Shown here: positions 41,785-50,720 of the stretch, piece after piece
How positions within the stretch are numbered: position 1 is the first letter of the stretch
How the letters are laid out: each line of letters opens with the position of its first letter
Assembly: GCF_000504285.1 (NCBI RefSeq)
Contig: NZ_KI632511.1
Location: forward strand, 2,787,372 to 2,851,371
Length of the DNA stretch: 64,000 nucleotides
Direction of reading: 5' to 3'
DNA from: Actinospica robiniae DSM 44927
GTDB taxonomy: Bacteria > Actinomycetota > Actinomycetes > Streptomycetales > Catenulisporaceae
The notes under the pieces: model-generated
What the model saw: only the letters and a program-made list of their open reading frames with translations
Database searches by the model: none
What the model was told of the DNA's origin: nothing
Position numbers and translations under genes: made by a program

Positions 41785-42947
41785 ACCCGCAACCTACCGC
41801 CCGGATCGAAGCCGGCGGCGCCGAACTCGTCCTCGACGATGCCCGCTACCCCGCCATCTGGCTTCGGGACAACTGCCCGTGTGCCGACTGCGCGCTACCC
41901 GGCAGCGGCCAGAAGCTTTTCGGCATCACCGACCTCCCCTCCCCCGCCGAGTTGACGATCGTCGAGGCCGCATACGGGTCCGGCGAAGTATCCGTCCGCT
42001 TCGCGCCCGGCGGCCACACCTCGCGCTTCGCAGAGTCCTGGCTTCGTGCGCACCGGCTCGGCGCCAACTTGCCGTACGACGACCGGGCCGAGGATGCGAA
42101 GGTGCTCTGGAACAGAGCGACCTTCGCCTCCGCGGATTCGCTTCCGGGCGCTTCGTTCGCGCAGTTCGCTCGTGACGAGTCCACCCGCCTCGGCTGCCTC
42201 GATGCCCTGCTGACGTACGGCTTCTTTCTGCTCCACGACGTCGCGGTCCGCGAACGCGCCGTCCTGGAGGTCGCCGAGACGTTCGGGTACGTGCGGGAGA
42301 CCAACTACGGCTCGCTCTTCGACGTGCGCGTGGAGCAGAATCCTGCGAATCTCGCCTTCAGCTCGCTGCCGATCACGCCGCACACCGACAACCCGTACCG
42401 CGACCCGGTGCCGACCATTCAGCTCCTGCACTGCCTGGCGAACGCGGCCGGCGGCGGGGAGTCCGGGCTGGTCGACGGCTTCGAAGCCGCGGCCGCGCTG
42501 CGCGAGCAGAACCCTGACGCGTTCGACCTGCTGGCTCGTACGCCCGTCACCTTCCGGTACGCCGACGAATCGGCCGATCTGGCCGCGACGAACCCGATGA
42601 TCGACGTCGACGTGCTCGGCCGGATCAAGGGGATCCGCTTCAACAACCGCTCGATGCGGCCGTTGACCGGCCGGCTGCCGGTCGAGCGGGTCGCAGAGTT
42701 CTACCAGGCCTACCGGGCGTTCGCGGAGCTGCTCTACCGGCCCGGGGCCCAGCTGAACTTCCGGCTCGAGCCGGGTGACTGCGTGGTCTTCGACAACACC
42801 CGCACCCTGCACGCGCGCACCGGCTTCACCGCCGGCGGGCACCGGCACCTGCAGGGCTGTTACGCCGACCTCGACGCCGCCGCCAGCGCCCGCAGCATCC
42901 TGCGACGGGCGCGGGCGGAGGCGGCTCAGGGCTCGAAGTCCTCGTAG
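41781..42947 (+). CDS. Gamma-butyrobetaine hydroxylase-like 2-oxoglutarate dioxygenase
   Basis: 388-residue Fe(II)/2OG oxygenase of the TauD/GBBH group. N-terminal DUF971-type zinc domain (about 20-110: YPAIWLRDNCPCADCALPG with the Cys ligands), then the oxygenase domain with HTD (PHTDNPYRDPVP) and distal His in RTLHARTGF. Family members hydroxylate gamma-butyrobetaine (carnitine synthesis), trimethyllysine, or trimethylated aminoethylphosphonate (TmpA). No TmpB/PhnZ HD-domain oxygenase is nearby, so the substrate is open. Coupled to gntR; 3' end overlaps amt by 22 bases. Confidence 0.87.
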   Translation: MNPQPTARIEAGGAELVLDDARYPAIWLRDNCPCADCALPGSGQKLFGITDLPSPAELTIVEAAYGSGEVSVRFAPGGHTSRFAESWLRAHRLGANLPYDDRAEDAKVLWNRATFASADSLPGASFAQFARDESTRLGCLDALLTYGFFLLHDVAVRERAVLEVAETFGYVRETNYGSLFDVRVEQNPANLAFSSLPITPHTDNPYRDPVPTIQLLHCLANAAGGGESGLVDGFEAAAALREQNPDAFDLLARTPVTFRYADESADLAATNPMIDVDVLGRIKGIRFNNRSMRPLTGRLPVERVAEFYQAYRAFAELLYRPGAQLNFRLEPGDCVVFDNTRTLHARTGFTAGGHRHLQGCYADLDAAASARSILRRARAEAAQGSKSS

Positions 42948-44311
42948 CTCGCCGAGAACGGCGCCGGCGCGGGCCTGGCCGACGCGGCCCCGCCGAAGCT
43001 GACCGCCGCGCGGTGCAGGGTCCCGGCCAGGCCGCCCCAGTCGTAGGCGGTCTCGGCGTGCTCGGTCTGGTCCACGCCGGTGATCTCGGCCTCCGCGCTC
43101 ACCCGCAGGCCGACGGTGGCGTGCACCAGCTTGGCCAGCGCGAAGGAGAGCACGAACGAGTACACCAGGATGATCCCGCCGCCCTCGGCCTGGGCCCCGA
43201 GCTGGTCGAAGCCGCCGCCGTAGAACAGCCCGACCCTGGCCCCGTTGGAGAACCCGGCGACCTCGGCGGGCGCGGCGAACAGGCCGATGCAGAGCGTGCC
43301 GACGATGCCGCCGATCAGGTGCACCCCGACCACGTCGAGCGAGTCGTCGAAGTCGAAGCGGTGCTTGAGGTTCACCGCGTAACAGCACACGAATCCGGCG
43401 ATGAGCCCGACGAAGAGCGCGCCGGTCGGGGAGACCGAGCCGCAGGCGGCGGTGATCGCGACCAGGCCGGCCACCGCGCCGGAGGCGGCGCCGACCGTGG
43501 TGAACGTCCCGTGCTGGGCCTTCTCCGCGGCCAGCCAGCCGAACACCGCCGTGCACGCGGCGATCTGGGTGTTGAGGAACACCACCGAGGCCTGGCCGGC
43601 CGAGGTGAGCGCGGAGCCGGCGTTGAAGCCGAACCAGCCGAACCACAGCAGTCCGGCGCCGAGCATCACCAGCGGCACGTTGTGCGGGCGCATCGGGTCC
43701 TTGCGGAAGCCGATCCGCTTGCCCACCACCAGCGCGCAGGCCAGCGCTCCGGCGCCGGAGTTGATCTCCACGGCCGTGCCGCCGGCGAAGTCCATGACGT
43801 GCAGCTTCGCGTTGATGAAGCCGTTCGGCGAGAAGACCCAGTGCGCGATCGGGAAGTAGACGAGCGTCACCCAGCCGGCCACGTACACGGCCCAGCCGAC
43901 GAACTTGGTCCGGTCGGCGATCGCGCCGGAGATCAGGGCCGGGGTGATGATGGCGAACATCAGCTGGAAGCAGGCCACCGCGAAGATCGGCACGCCGCTC
44001 GAGCCGTAGAGCGCGAGGTGGCTGCCGGGCTTGATCCCGGTGTCCACGCCGTGCATGCCCCACTGCGCGAAGGTGCCCCAGAAACCGTTGCCGTGTGCGT
44101 CGTTCGCGTTACCGAACCCCACGGACCATCCGTAGAGAACCCACGCGACGCTGACCACGGCGATGCAGATGAAGTTCATCATCAGCATGTTCAGCACGCT
44201 CTTCGCGCGGACCATGCCGCCGTAGAAGAACGCCAGTCCGGGCGTCATGAGCAGGACCATCGCGGAGCTCGCGAGCACCCACGCGGTGTTGCCGGTGTCC
44301 ACAGTCGGCAC
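42926..44311 (-). CDS. amt: Ammonium transporter (Amt/MEP/Rh)
   Basis: 461-residue integral membrane protein with about 11 TM helices; FFYGGMVRAKSVLNMLMMNF is the AmtB signature, followed by GFNAGSAL and the HLIGGIVGTLCIGLF segment with a pore histidine. Carries NH4+/NH3 across the cytoplasmic membrane. I chose the GTG at 44311 with GGAGGA nine bases upstream. In many actinobacteria amt is followed by glnK and glnD; here it is followed by the convergent dioxygenase gene, so it is monocistronic. Confidence 0.95.
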   Translation of the reverse strand: MPTVDTGNTAWVLASSAMVLLMTPGLAFFYGGMVRAKSVLNMLMMNFICIAVVSVAWVLYGWSVGFGNANDAHGNGFWGTFAQWGMHGVDTGIKPGSHLALYGSSGVPIFAVACFQLMFAIITPALISGAIADRTKFVGWAVYVAGWVTLVYFPIAHWVFSPNGFINAKLHVMDFAGGTAVEINSGAGALACALVVGKRIGFRKDPMRPHNVPLVMLGAGLLWFGWFGFNAGSALTSAGQASVVFLNTQIAACTAVFGWLAAEKAQHGTFTTVGAASGAVAGLVAITAACGSVSPTGALFVGLIAGFVCCYAVNLKHRFDFDDSLDVVGVHLIGGIVGTLCIGLFAAPAEVAGFSNGARVGLFYGGGFDQLGAQAEGGGIILVYSFVLSFALAKLVHATVGLRVSAEAEITGVDQTEHAETAYDWGGLAGTLHRAAVSFGGAASARPAPAPFSASYEDFEP

Positions 44312-44516
44312 GATTACGGTTCCTCCGGTCGGCGCAGCTCTCGTCAAGGTCAGCAAGCGCGATGCGATGCGCCCATACGATCTCCGCGCCCGGTTACCGG
44401 GCGCGGCGCGAGATGTTTCGTTCCGGTGACAGATGCAACGCGAAGGTTACGTCTAGTTGACGCGCGCCCCGGCGGGACGCGGCGGGGGTTGCGTCCACGG
44501 GCCCGGCAGCGCACAC

Positions 44517-44549
44517 TTTGCAGTGCAAACTTTGCGATGCAAACTTTGA
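44517..44549 (+). promoter_or_regulatory. Tandem palindromic operator
   Basis: TTTGCAGTGCAAAC (44517-44530) and TTTGCGATGCAAAC (44531-44544) are head-to-tail copies of one 14-base unit, followed by a third start TTTGAC. Each is an inverted repeat TTTGCA/TGCAAA. They end about 25 bases before the membrane-protein start, suggesting control by the winged-helix protein encoded in the same operon. Confidence 0.6.
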
Positions 44550-44570
44550 CGCGACGAGCCAGGGGGCGAC

Positions 44571-45365
44571 GTGACCACCGTGCCGGCAGAGATTCCCGAG
44601 CCCGATCGAGGCGCGGCCGCCGCGGCCGGCGACCTGGTCGCCGAGCTGCGCTCGATCCGGCGGCGCACCCGCCGCCTCCGCCGCGCGTACGGCTTCCCGC
44701 TGCTGGTCTTCGGGGTCCTGATCGCCGCGGCCGCTCCGCTCTACGTCCAGCATGAGCCGCATCCGGGCCTGAGCGCCGGGGTGTCGGGGCCGGATCCGGC
44801 CTGGGTCCAGAGCTTCGGCGGCATGGTGGACGGCTACCGCGACTCCGCTCCGGTCACGCTCGCCGTGTTCTGGCTCGCCGCCATCGCGGTCGGCGCGGCG
44901 GCGATGGTGCTGTGGTACCGCCGCCACGCCCGGCAGACCGGCGTGCGGAGCCGCGTGGCGCCGAGCATCCTGACCTGGGCGGCGGTCAGCGCGCTCGTGA
45001 TCGGCCTGCCGCTCTTCGGCCGGAACTGGTTCATCTCGGAGCTGGGGTGGAACGCGAGCTACCGCGGCACGCTCGCGCTGCTCGTGATCGGCCTGGGCCT
45101 GTGCGTCCTGGCCGCGACGGAACGCAGCCTGTTCCTCGCCGTCACGGCTCTCGCCTTCTGCGCGACCGCCGTCTACAGCATGCTGGGCGACCCGGAGAAC
45201 ACGGTCTTCCGGGTGCTCTCCTGGTGCGGAGTGCGCGACGATCAGATGCCGTATACACTCGCGCCGATGGCCGCGGTCCTGTTCCCGGCCGCCGTGCTGC
45301 TCATCGGCGCGGCCGTCGCCGCCGGCCCGCCGCACCTGCCGAAGCGGAAGAGTGCCGCCCGATGA
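44571..45365 (+). CDS. Six-TM membrane protein of unknown function
   Basis: 264-residue integral membrane protein. A charged N-terminal segment (about 20-42, LVAELRSIRRRTRRLRRAYG) precedes roughly six hydrophobic helices (FPLLVFGVLIAAAAPLYV; LAVFWLAAIAVGAAAMVLWY; ILTWAAVSALVIGLPLFG; TLALLVIGLGLCVLAATE; FLAVTALAFCATAVYS; APMAAVLFPAAVLLIGAAVA). Family unknown. GTG start with a GGGGGCGA site. The stop overlaps the start of the regulator gene at 45362 (ATGA); this sensor-like membrane protein plus regulator pair recurs in actinobacteria. Confidence 0.8.
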   Translation: MTTVPAEIPEPDRGAAAAAGDLVAELRSIRRRTRRLRRAYGFPLLVFGVLIAAAAPLYVQHEPHPGLSAGVSGPDPAWVQSFGGMVDGYRDSAPVTLAVFWLAAIAVGAAAMVLWYRRHARQTGVRSRVAPSILTWAAVSALVIGLPLFGRNWFISELGWNASYRGTLALLVIGLGLCVLAATERSLFLAVTALAFCATAVYSMLGDPENTVFRVLSWCGVRDDQMPYTLAPMAAVLFPAAVLLIGAAVAAGPPHLPKRKSAAR

Positions 45366-45706
45366 CGCTCGAGAACCCGCCGGCCGCCCACCCCACCGCA
45401 GACCTCGACGACGTCGTCCACCAGCGCAACCGGCTCGGCATCCTGACCGTCGTGGCCGAGGCGGACGAGGCCGAGTTCTCCTTCCTCCAGGACGTCCTCG
45501 GCCTGACCGCCGGCAACCTCAACCGCCACCTCGCCGTGCTGTCCAAGGCCGGCCTGATCGCCCTGCGCAAGAAGGACACCCGCGGCGGCCGCCCGAAGAC
45601 CTGGGTCAAGATCACCGAGTCCGGGCGCAAGGCGCTCGCCCGCGAGATGTCCGCCCTCGAGCAGCTGCTGCGACGCCACCAGGCCGGGCCTACCTCTCCG
45701 CCTTAG
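45362..45706 (+). CDS. Winged-helix transcriptional regulator
   Basis: 114-residue DNA-binding protein, a MarR/ArsR-like winged helix: RNRLGILTVVAEADEAEFSF, LGLTAGNLNRHLAVLSKAGL (recognition helix), RPKTWVKITESGRKALAREM (wing). Translationally coupled to the membrane protein and probably the repressor acting on the tandem operator at 44517-44549. The 3' end overlaps the convergent EamA gene by 17 bases. Confidence 0.9.
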   Translation: MTLENPPAAHPTADLDDVVHQRNRLGILTVVAEADEAEFSFLQDVLGLTAGNLNRHLAVLSKAGLIALRKKDTRGGRPKTWVKITESGRKALAREMSALEQLLRRHQAGPTSPP

Positions 45707-46610
45707 CCTTCAGGCTCGCTCCGACCGACGCGGCGGCCACGCACAGCACCGCGAGCCACTGCGGCCAGTGCAGCGACTCGCCGAGCACGACGAGGCCGAC
45801 GAGGGCGGCCACCGCGGGTTCGAGGCTCATCAGGATGCCGAAGACCCGCGGCGGGATCTTGCGGAGCGCCTCGAGCTCGAGCGAGTACGGGATCACCGAC
45901 GACATCAGCGCGACGCCGAGGCCGGCCGCGAGCACCCAGGGGCGCAGCAGCGCCGTTCCCCCTTGCGCGATGCCGAACGGCACCACCATCAACGCCGCGA
46001 CGGCCATGCCCAGAGCCAGGCCGTTGCCGGCCGTGGTGTGCCGGCCCAGTGCCGCGCCGGCCAGGATGTACACGCCCCAGCACGTCCCGGCGGCAAGGGC
46101 GAGCAGTATGCCGACGAGGTCGAGGCCGCCTCCTCCCGCGTCCATCAGCAGCACCACGCCGCCGGCCGCGAGCAGCGCCCAGAGGCCGTCGAGCCAGCGC
46201 CGGGACCCGAGCAGCGCCACCGCCAGCGGGCCGAGGAACTCGATCGTCACCGCGACGCCGAGCGGGATGCGGGCCAGCGCGAGGTAGAAGCACAGGTTCA
46301 TCGCGCCGAGGGTCACCCCGTAGCCGGCAATCACCGCCCAGGTGCGGCGGGTCAGCCGCGGCGACGGCCGCCAGGCGAGCATCAATACCGCCGCCGCGAA
46401 GAAGATCCGCAGCGAAACCGTGCCGAGGCTGCCCACCGTGCCGAACAGGTGCGTGGCCAGCGCGGCGCCCACCTGGACGCTGATGATGCCGAGCAGCACC
46501 AGCGCCGGCGGCGGGATCTCGCCGAAGGCGCGGCGGGCTGAGACGGTCGGTGCGAGCCGAAGGGCCGGCGCGCGGCCGGCCCCGTCGTCGACGTGCAAGG
46601 TGGTGGCCAT
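45690..46610 (-). CDS. EamA/RhtA-family exporter
   Basis: 306-residue membrane protein with ten hydrophobic helices arranged as two EamA repeats; VSLRIFFAAAVLMLAWRPSP and VAVTIEFLGPLAVALLGSRR are typical of the RhtA (threonine/homoserine exporter) branch. Likely exports an amino acid or related metabolite. The first ~30 residues are soluble. It faces the regulator gene end-on. Confidence 0.9.
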   Translation of the reverse strand: MATTLHVDDGAGRAPALRLAPTVSARRAFGEIPPPALVLLGIISVQVGAALATHLFGTVGSLGTVSLRIFFAAAVLMLAWRPSPRLTRRTWAVIAGYGVTLGAMNLCFYLALARIPLGVAVTIEFLGPLAVALLGSRRWLDGLWALLAAGGVVLLMDAGGGGLDLVGILLALAAGTCWGVYILAGAALGRHTTAGNGLALGMAVAALMVVPFGIAQGGTALLRPWVLAAGLGVALMSSVIPYSLELEALRKIPPRVFGILMSLEPAVAALVGLVVLGESLHWPQWLAVLCVAAASVGASLKAKAER

Positions 46611-46642
46611 TCAGGGATTATCTCCAGCCGGATCTTGCCGCG

Positions 46643-47215
46643 TCACGCGGCCTTCAGGTCGGCGCGCCGCTCGGCCAGCCAGCTGAGCATGGTGTGCGCG
46701 CTGTAGCGCTGGTGCATGCGCAGGGAGGGCGACAGCGCGTCTTCCGGCTGGATGCAGCGCCCGACGAAGAAGCCGGCTATGCCCGCGAGCACGCTGTCGA
46801 CCTGCTCCGGGTCGGCCCCCGCCGCGGCGGGATGCCGGGCCAGCAGGGCGGTGGCATCGTGTCCGTCCGCGGCTGCGTCGGTCCGCTCGGTCCAGCGCAG
46901 CCGGGGCGCGGGCACCCCGGCCGGGAGCAGCGAGTTGATGCGCGCCTCGATCACATAGCTCTCGGCGGCGAACGGCGCCTCGCGCGCGCCCGCGGCCTTC
47001 ACGAACCAGCAGCCGCCGCGCCCGCGCACCCGGGCGGCGAAGCCGGAGGTGAACCCGCAGCCCGCGCTCGCCTCCGCGCGTGCCTGCCCGCCGACCCGGG
47101 CGGAGATCACGGCGCGCACTCCGGCCGGCAGCCCGTCCCAGCCGATCCGGCGGGCGGTGCTCTCGTACGCGGGGCGTGCCGGCGGGGTCGCGAGCGTGTC
47201 CATGGAGGTCAGCAT
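46643..47215 (-). pseudogene. Internally deleted APH-family kinase relic
   Basis: About 190 residues. The N-lobe of an aminoglycoside-phosphotransferase-like protein is clear (FTSGFAARVRGRGGCWFVKA, SYVIEARINSLLPAGVPAPR, LRWTERTD), and so is the C-terminal helical end (DSVLAGIAGFFVGRCIQPED, HTMLSWLAERRADL), but the central ~100 residues with the HxDxxxxN catalytic loop and the DxD metal site are missing; the frame runs straight from AAADG to HDATALLARHP. The deletion kept the frame, so a short product could still be made but not an active kinase. Start at MLTSMDTL or the next Met. Confidence 0.6.
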
Positions 47216-47315
47216 GCCAAGGTCGGCGCGCGGGGCGCCACTGATATCGGTGAGCCCTCGCCCTGTGAAGGACGGCCTACAACGGCTCATCATTCGCCAC
47301 AATTCGGGTAGCCGA

Positions 47316-48866
47316 ATGCGCATGGCTACCGCGATTCATGAGACCGAGCTCAAGTACGACGCACCGGCCGGCACACCGCTGCCCGAGCTGCTGGACCTGG
47401 GCGAGCTGCCGCATGTGGCCTCGCAGTCGGCGGCAGCGACCGTGAAGTTGGACGCGACGTACTACGACACCGCCGCGTACGACCTCGCCCGGGCCGGCAT
47501 CACGCTGCGCCGACGGACTGGCGGCAAGGACGCCGGCTGGCACCTGAAGGTTCCGGAGGGTGCCGCGAGCACGCGGACCGAGCTGGGGCTTCCGCAGGGG
47601 TCCGAGCCGCCGGCCGAGTTCGTCGAGCTGCTCACCGCGCGATTGCGGGGCCGGCCGCTGCACCCGGTGGCCACGATCACCACGCGGCGCAGCCTGTGCG
47701 CTCTCGTCGACGCCGACGGTAGCCCGCTGGCCGAGATCGCGCACGACACCGTCACGGCCGCGGCCATGGGCAGCGAGGCGGCGCTCAAGCGGTGGACCGA
47801 GGTCGAGGTCGAGCTCGCCGCCGACGTGGACGCCGGCCAGGGCGCGCGGCTGCTGAAGGCGGCCGACCGCACGCTGCGTAGCAGGGGGCTGACGCCGTCT
47901 GCGCATCGGATGAAGCTCGCCGCCGCACTGGCGGACGCGTTGCCGCAGGAGCCGGAGTTGCGGCTGCAGAAGGCGGGTGCCGCCGACGTCGTGCGCGCCT
48001 ACCTGCGCGAGCAGTGCGAACAACTCCTGCGGATGGACCTGCTCGTGCGACGCTCCGAAGCCGACGCGATCCACCGCATGCGGGTGGCCGCCCGCCGCAG
48101 CCGGGCCGCGTTGCAGGAGTTCGGCACGCTGTTCGGCGGCCTGCGCACCCAGCAGCTGATCAATGAGCTGCGTTGGCTCGGCCAAGAGCTCGGCGCGGCC
48201 CGCGACCAGGAGGTGCTGCGGGATCTGTTTCTCCGCCAGCTCGATGAGATCCCGGTCGAGTCCGTCCTCGGTCCGGTGCGGGCCCGCATCGCCGGCCACT
48301 TCGCGCCGCTCGTCGCCGACGCGGAAAGGCGTGTCGGCGAAGTGCTGAACTCGCCGCGGTATCTGGACCTGCTCAACGATCTGGAGGACTTCGTCGCTGC
48401 CCCGCCGTCGATCGAGGCCGACGCGGAGGAAGCTCAGCGTCCTGCGAAGCGTGCGCTCCCGCGGATGGTGCGCCGCTCCCAGCGCCGCGTCGGGCGCAGA
48501 ATGCGCGCGGCGACGCAGTCGCTTCCCGGCGAGCGTGACAGTGCCCTGCATTCCGCGCGCAAGGCCGCGAAACGCGCGCGATACGCCGCGGAGGCCGCGT
48601 CGCTCGCCCTCGGCAAGAAGCCGCGCAAGTCGGCGAAGGCACTCAAGAAGCTTCAGTCGAGCCTCGGCCGTCATCAGGACGCGGCGATCGCGTCCGACGT
48701 GCTGCGGACCGTGGCACTGCGGGCCCATGCCGAGGGCGAGAACGCGTACACGTACGGCCTGCTGCACGAACGGCTGGCCGCACACCGCGACCGATCCGCC
48801 GAGCACGCGCGCCACGACTGGCTACGGGCGAACCGGCGCAAGCGCACAGCCTGGATGAAATCGTAA
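47316..48866 (+). CDS. CYTH-CHAD domain protein
   Basis: 516 residues. CYTH domain about 5-200 with ETELKY (the ExExK-type start), RRRTGGKDAGWHLKVPEG and a series of charged strands lining a triphosphate tunnel; CHAD domain about 225-500, helical and rich in His and Arg (DAIHRMRVAARRSRAALQEF; ALHSARKAAKRARYAAEAAS). CYTH proteins hydrolyse triphosphates and CHAD domains bind polyphosphate, so a role in polyphosphate metabolism is likely. Two adjacent ATGs (47316, 47322) are both possible starts. Confidence 0.9.
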   Translation: MRMATAIHETELKYDAPAGTPLPELLDLGELPHVASQSAAATVKLDATYYDTAAYDLARAGITLRRRTGGKDAGWHLKVPEGAASTRTELGLPQGSEPPAEFVELLTARLRGRPLHPVATITTRRSLCALVDADGSPLAEIAHDTVTAAAMGSEAALKRWTEVEVELAADVDAGQGARLLKAADRTLRSRGLTPSAHRMKLAAALADALPQEPELRLQKAGAADVVRAYLREQCEQLLRMDLLVRRSEADAIHRMRVAARRSRAALQEFGTLFGGLRTQQLINELRWLGQELGAARDQEVLRDLFLRQLDEIPVESVLGPVRARIAGHFAPLVADAERRVGEVLNSPRYLDLLNDLEDFVAAPPSIEADAEEAQRPAKRALPRMVRRSQRRVGRRMRAATQSLPGERDSALHSARKAAKRARYAAEAASLALGKKPRKSAKALKKLQSSLGRHQDAAIASDVLRTVALRAHAEGENAYTYGLLHERLAAHRDRSAEHARHDWLRANRRKRTAWMKS

Positions 48867-48920
48867 GAATATTGATCAACTGCCACTGATTCGCCGAGTA
48901 CCACTATTGCGACGTCATGC

Positions 48921-48938
48921 CGTCCGCCCGTACGGACG
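48921..48938 (+). promoter_or_regulatory. Inverted repeat ahead of the response regulator
   Basis: CGTCCG-CCCGTA-CGGACG, a 6-6-6 inverted repeat ending just before the ATG at 48942. It may be an operator for the OmpR-type regulator or a hairpin limiting translation. Confidence 0.3.
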
Positions 48939-48941
48939 ATA

Positions 48942-49676
48942 ATGCCGGGCATGGGAAGACAAGATTCACGTCCTGTGGTGATTCTCGCCGACGACGATGA
49001 CGCGATCACGTCCAACCTGGCCCCCTTCCTCGAAAGGGCCGGGCTTGCCGTGCACGTCGCCTCGGACGGCGAGGCCGCACTGGAACTGGTGGAACGGCTC
49101 GACCCGGACGGATGCATACTCGACGTGCTCATGCCCCGTGCCGACGGCCGGGAGGTGCTGCGCCGGCTGCGCGCCGACGGCCACTGGCTGCCGGTGATCC
49201 TCCTGACGCAGGTGGGTGAATCGACCGAACGCGCGATCGCCCTGGAGGAGGGGGCGGACGACTACCTCAACAAGCCGTTCGACCCGTACGAGCTGCTGGC
49301 GAGGTTGCGCGCGGTGCTGCGCCGCGCCCGGCCGGGGCGCAGGCCGCTGTCCGCGTCGCCCGCGCTGCGGGCCGGCAGCCTGCGGATGGACCGGATCTCG
49401 CGCCGGGCCTGGCTCAAGGACACCGAACTCCTGCTGACGCCGAAGGCGATGCTGCTGCTCGACTACCTGCTCACCCACCCGGACGAGCTGATGAGCCGAG
49501 ATCGGTTACTCGAGGTGCTGTGGGGGTTCGACTTCCCGGTCGGAACGCGCGCCGTGGACAACCGGATCGCGGAACTGCGGCGGGCGCTCGGCGACGAGCC
49601 CACCCGCCCGGAGTGGATAGCGACCGTGCCCGGCCAGGGGTATCGGTTCGTCGCGCGAGTGGACGAGGTGCGATGA
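48942..49676 (+). CDS. OmpR/PhoB-family response regulator
   Basis: 244 residues: receiver domain (about 10-125) with DDDD pocket, Asp61 in CILDVLMPR and Lys near 111 in YLNKPFDPYE; then a winged-helix effector (about 145-240, ELLLTPKAMLLLDYLLTHPD; VDNRIAELRRAL; TVPGQGYRFVARV). Coupled to the sensor kinase by an ATGA overlap. Target genes unknown. Confidence 0.94.
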   Translation: MPGMGRQDSRPVVILADDDDAITSNLAPFLERAGLAVHVASDGEAALELVERLDPDGCILDVLMPRADGREVLRRLRADGHWLPVILLTQVGESTERAIALEEGADDYLNKPFDPYELLARLRAVLRRARPGRRPLSASPALRAGSLRMDRISRRAWLKDTELLLTPKAMLLLDYLLTHPDELMSRDRLLEVLWGFDFPVGTRAVDNRIAELRRALGDEPTRPEWIATVPGQGYRFVARVDEVR

Positions 49677-50680
49677 CGCGGCTGGTACCCGGGAGCCTGC
49701 TACGGCTGCGGCTGCTCGCTCCCTTGCTGGGCGGAATCGCCCTCGGCCTCGTCATCGAGCTGACCGAACCCGAGACCAGGCTGTACGCGCTGGTCTCGCC
49801 CGCGCTGCTGGTGGGCGTGGCCGGCCTGCTCGGCACCGTGGTTCCGGCCTTCCTCACCGTGATCCGGCAGCGGTCCGCCGCGGCGACCGAGGCGGCGGTG
49901 GGCGAGGCGGTGGCCAAGGCGGCCGAGGACCGGCTGCGTTTCCTGATGCGGCTCGACCACGAGCTGAAGAACCCGCTGACCGCCATCCGCGCCGGGCTGG
50001 CGAACATCGAGCAGGTCGGGCCGGTGGTGGCGGCCGAGACCTCCGCGAGCGCCGCCCTGGCCAGCGTCTCGGCGCAGGCGAACAGGATCGCCCGGCTCGT
50101 CGGCGATCTGCGCAAGCTGGCGGACCTGGAGACCAGGGCGATCGAGGCCGCGGCGGTGGACCTGCCCGCTCTGCTGCACGAGGTGACCGAAGCCGCCGAG
50201 GCGATCCCGCTGGCGAGCGAGCGGGTCGTCCGGGTGAACGTGCCGCAGGCGCCGTGGCCGCTTCCGCTCGTCGAAGGCGACCGGGACCTGTTGTTCATCG
50301 CGCTGCAGAACCTCGTCGCCAACGCGGTCAAGTTCTCCGCACCCGGCGACACGGTGGAGATACGCGCCAGCGAGGACGGCAACTGGGTGCTGCTGGAGGT
50401 CGCCGACACCGGGGCGGGGATCCCCGAGGACGAGATCGGCGAGGTCTGGCACGAGCTCGCCCGGGGCCGCGCGGCCCGCAGTGTGCCCGGTACCGGGATC
50501 GGGCTCGCCCTGGTCCGTGTCGTGATCACCCGGCACGGCGGGCAGGTCGCGATCCGCAGCCGGGACGGGCAGGGCACGGTGGTCAGCATCCGGCTTCCGG
50601 TGCAGGGCCGTACCGGAATCGCGCCCGCTGTCGCAGTCCCGCGACAGCGCCGCGATTTCCGCGGCAAAGCGCGTGCCTAG
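49673..50680 (+). CDS. Two-TM sensor histidine kinase
   Basis: 335 residues: two closely spaced TM helices (about 10-62, LLGGIALGLVIEL and LVSPALLVGVAGLLGTVVPA) with almost no extracellular part, a short linker, HisKA with LDHELKNPLTAI (His96), and HATPase with NLVANAVKF, ADTGAGIPEDE and GTGIGLALVRVV. The lack of a sensing loop suggests it detects membrane or cytosolic cues. ATG overlaps the regulator stop. Cognate of the regulator just upstream. Confidence 0.93.
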   Translation: MTRLVPGSLLRLRLLAPLLGGIALGLVIELTEPETRLYALVSPALLVGVAGLLGTVVPAFLTVIRQRSAAATEAAVGEAVAKAAEDRLRFLMRLDHELKNPLTAIRAGLANIEQVGPVVAAETSASAALASVSAQANRIARLVGDLRKLADLETRAIEAAAVDLPALLHEVTEAAEAIPLASERVVRVNVPQAPWPLPLVEGDRDLLFIALQNLVANAVKFSAPGDTVEIRASEDGNWVLLEVADTGAGIPEDEIGEVWHELARGRAARSVPGTGIGLALVRVVITRHGGQVAIRSRDGQGTVVSIRLPVQGRTGIAPAVAVPRQRRDFRGKARA

Positions 50681-50720
50681 GGTGAATTTGGCAACGACCG
50701 GACTTACCTGGAGGCATTCG

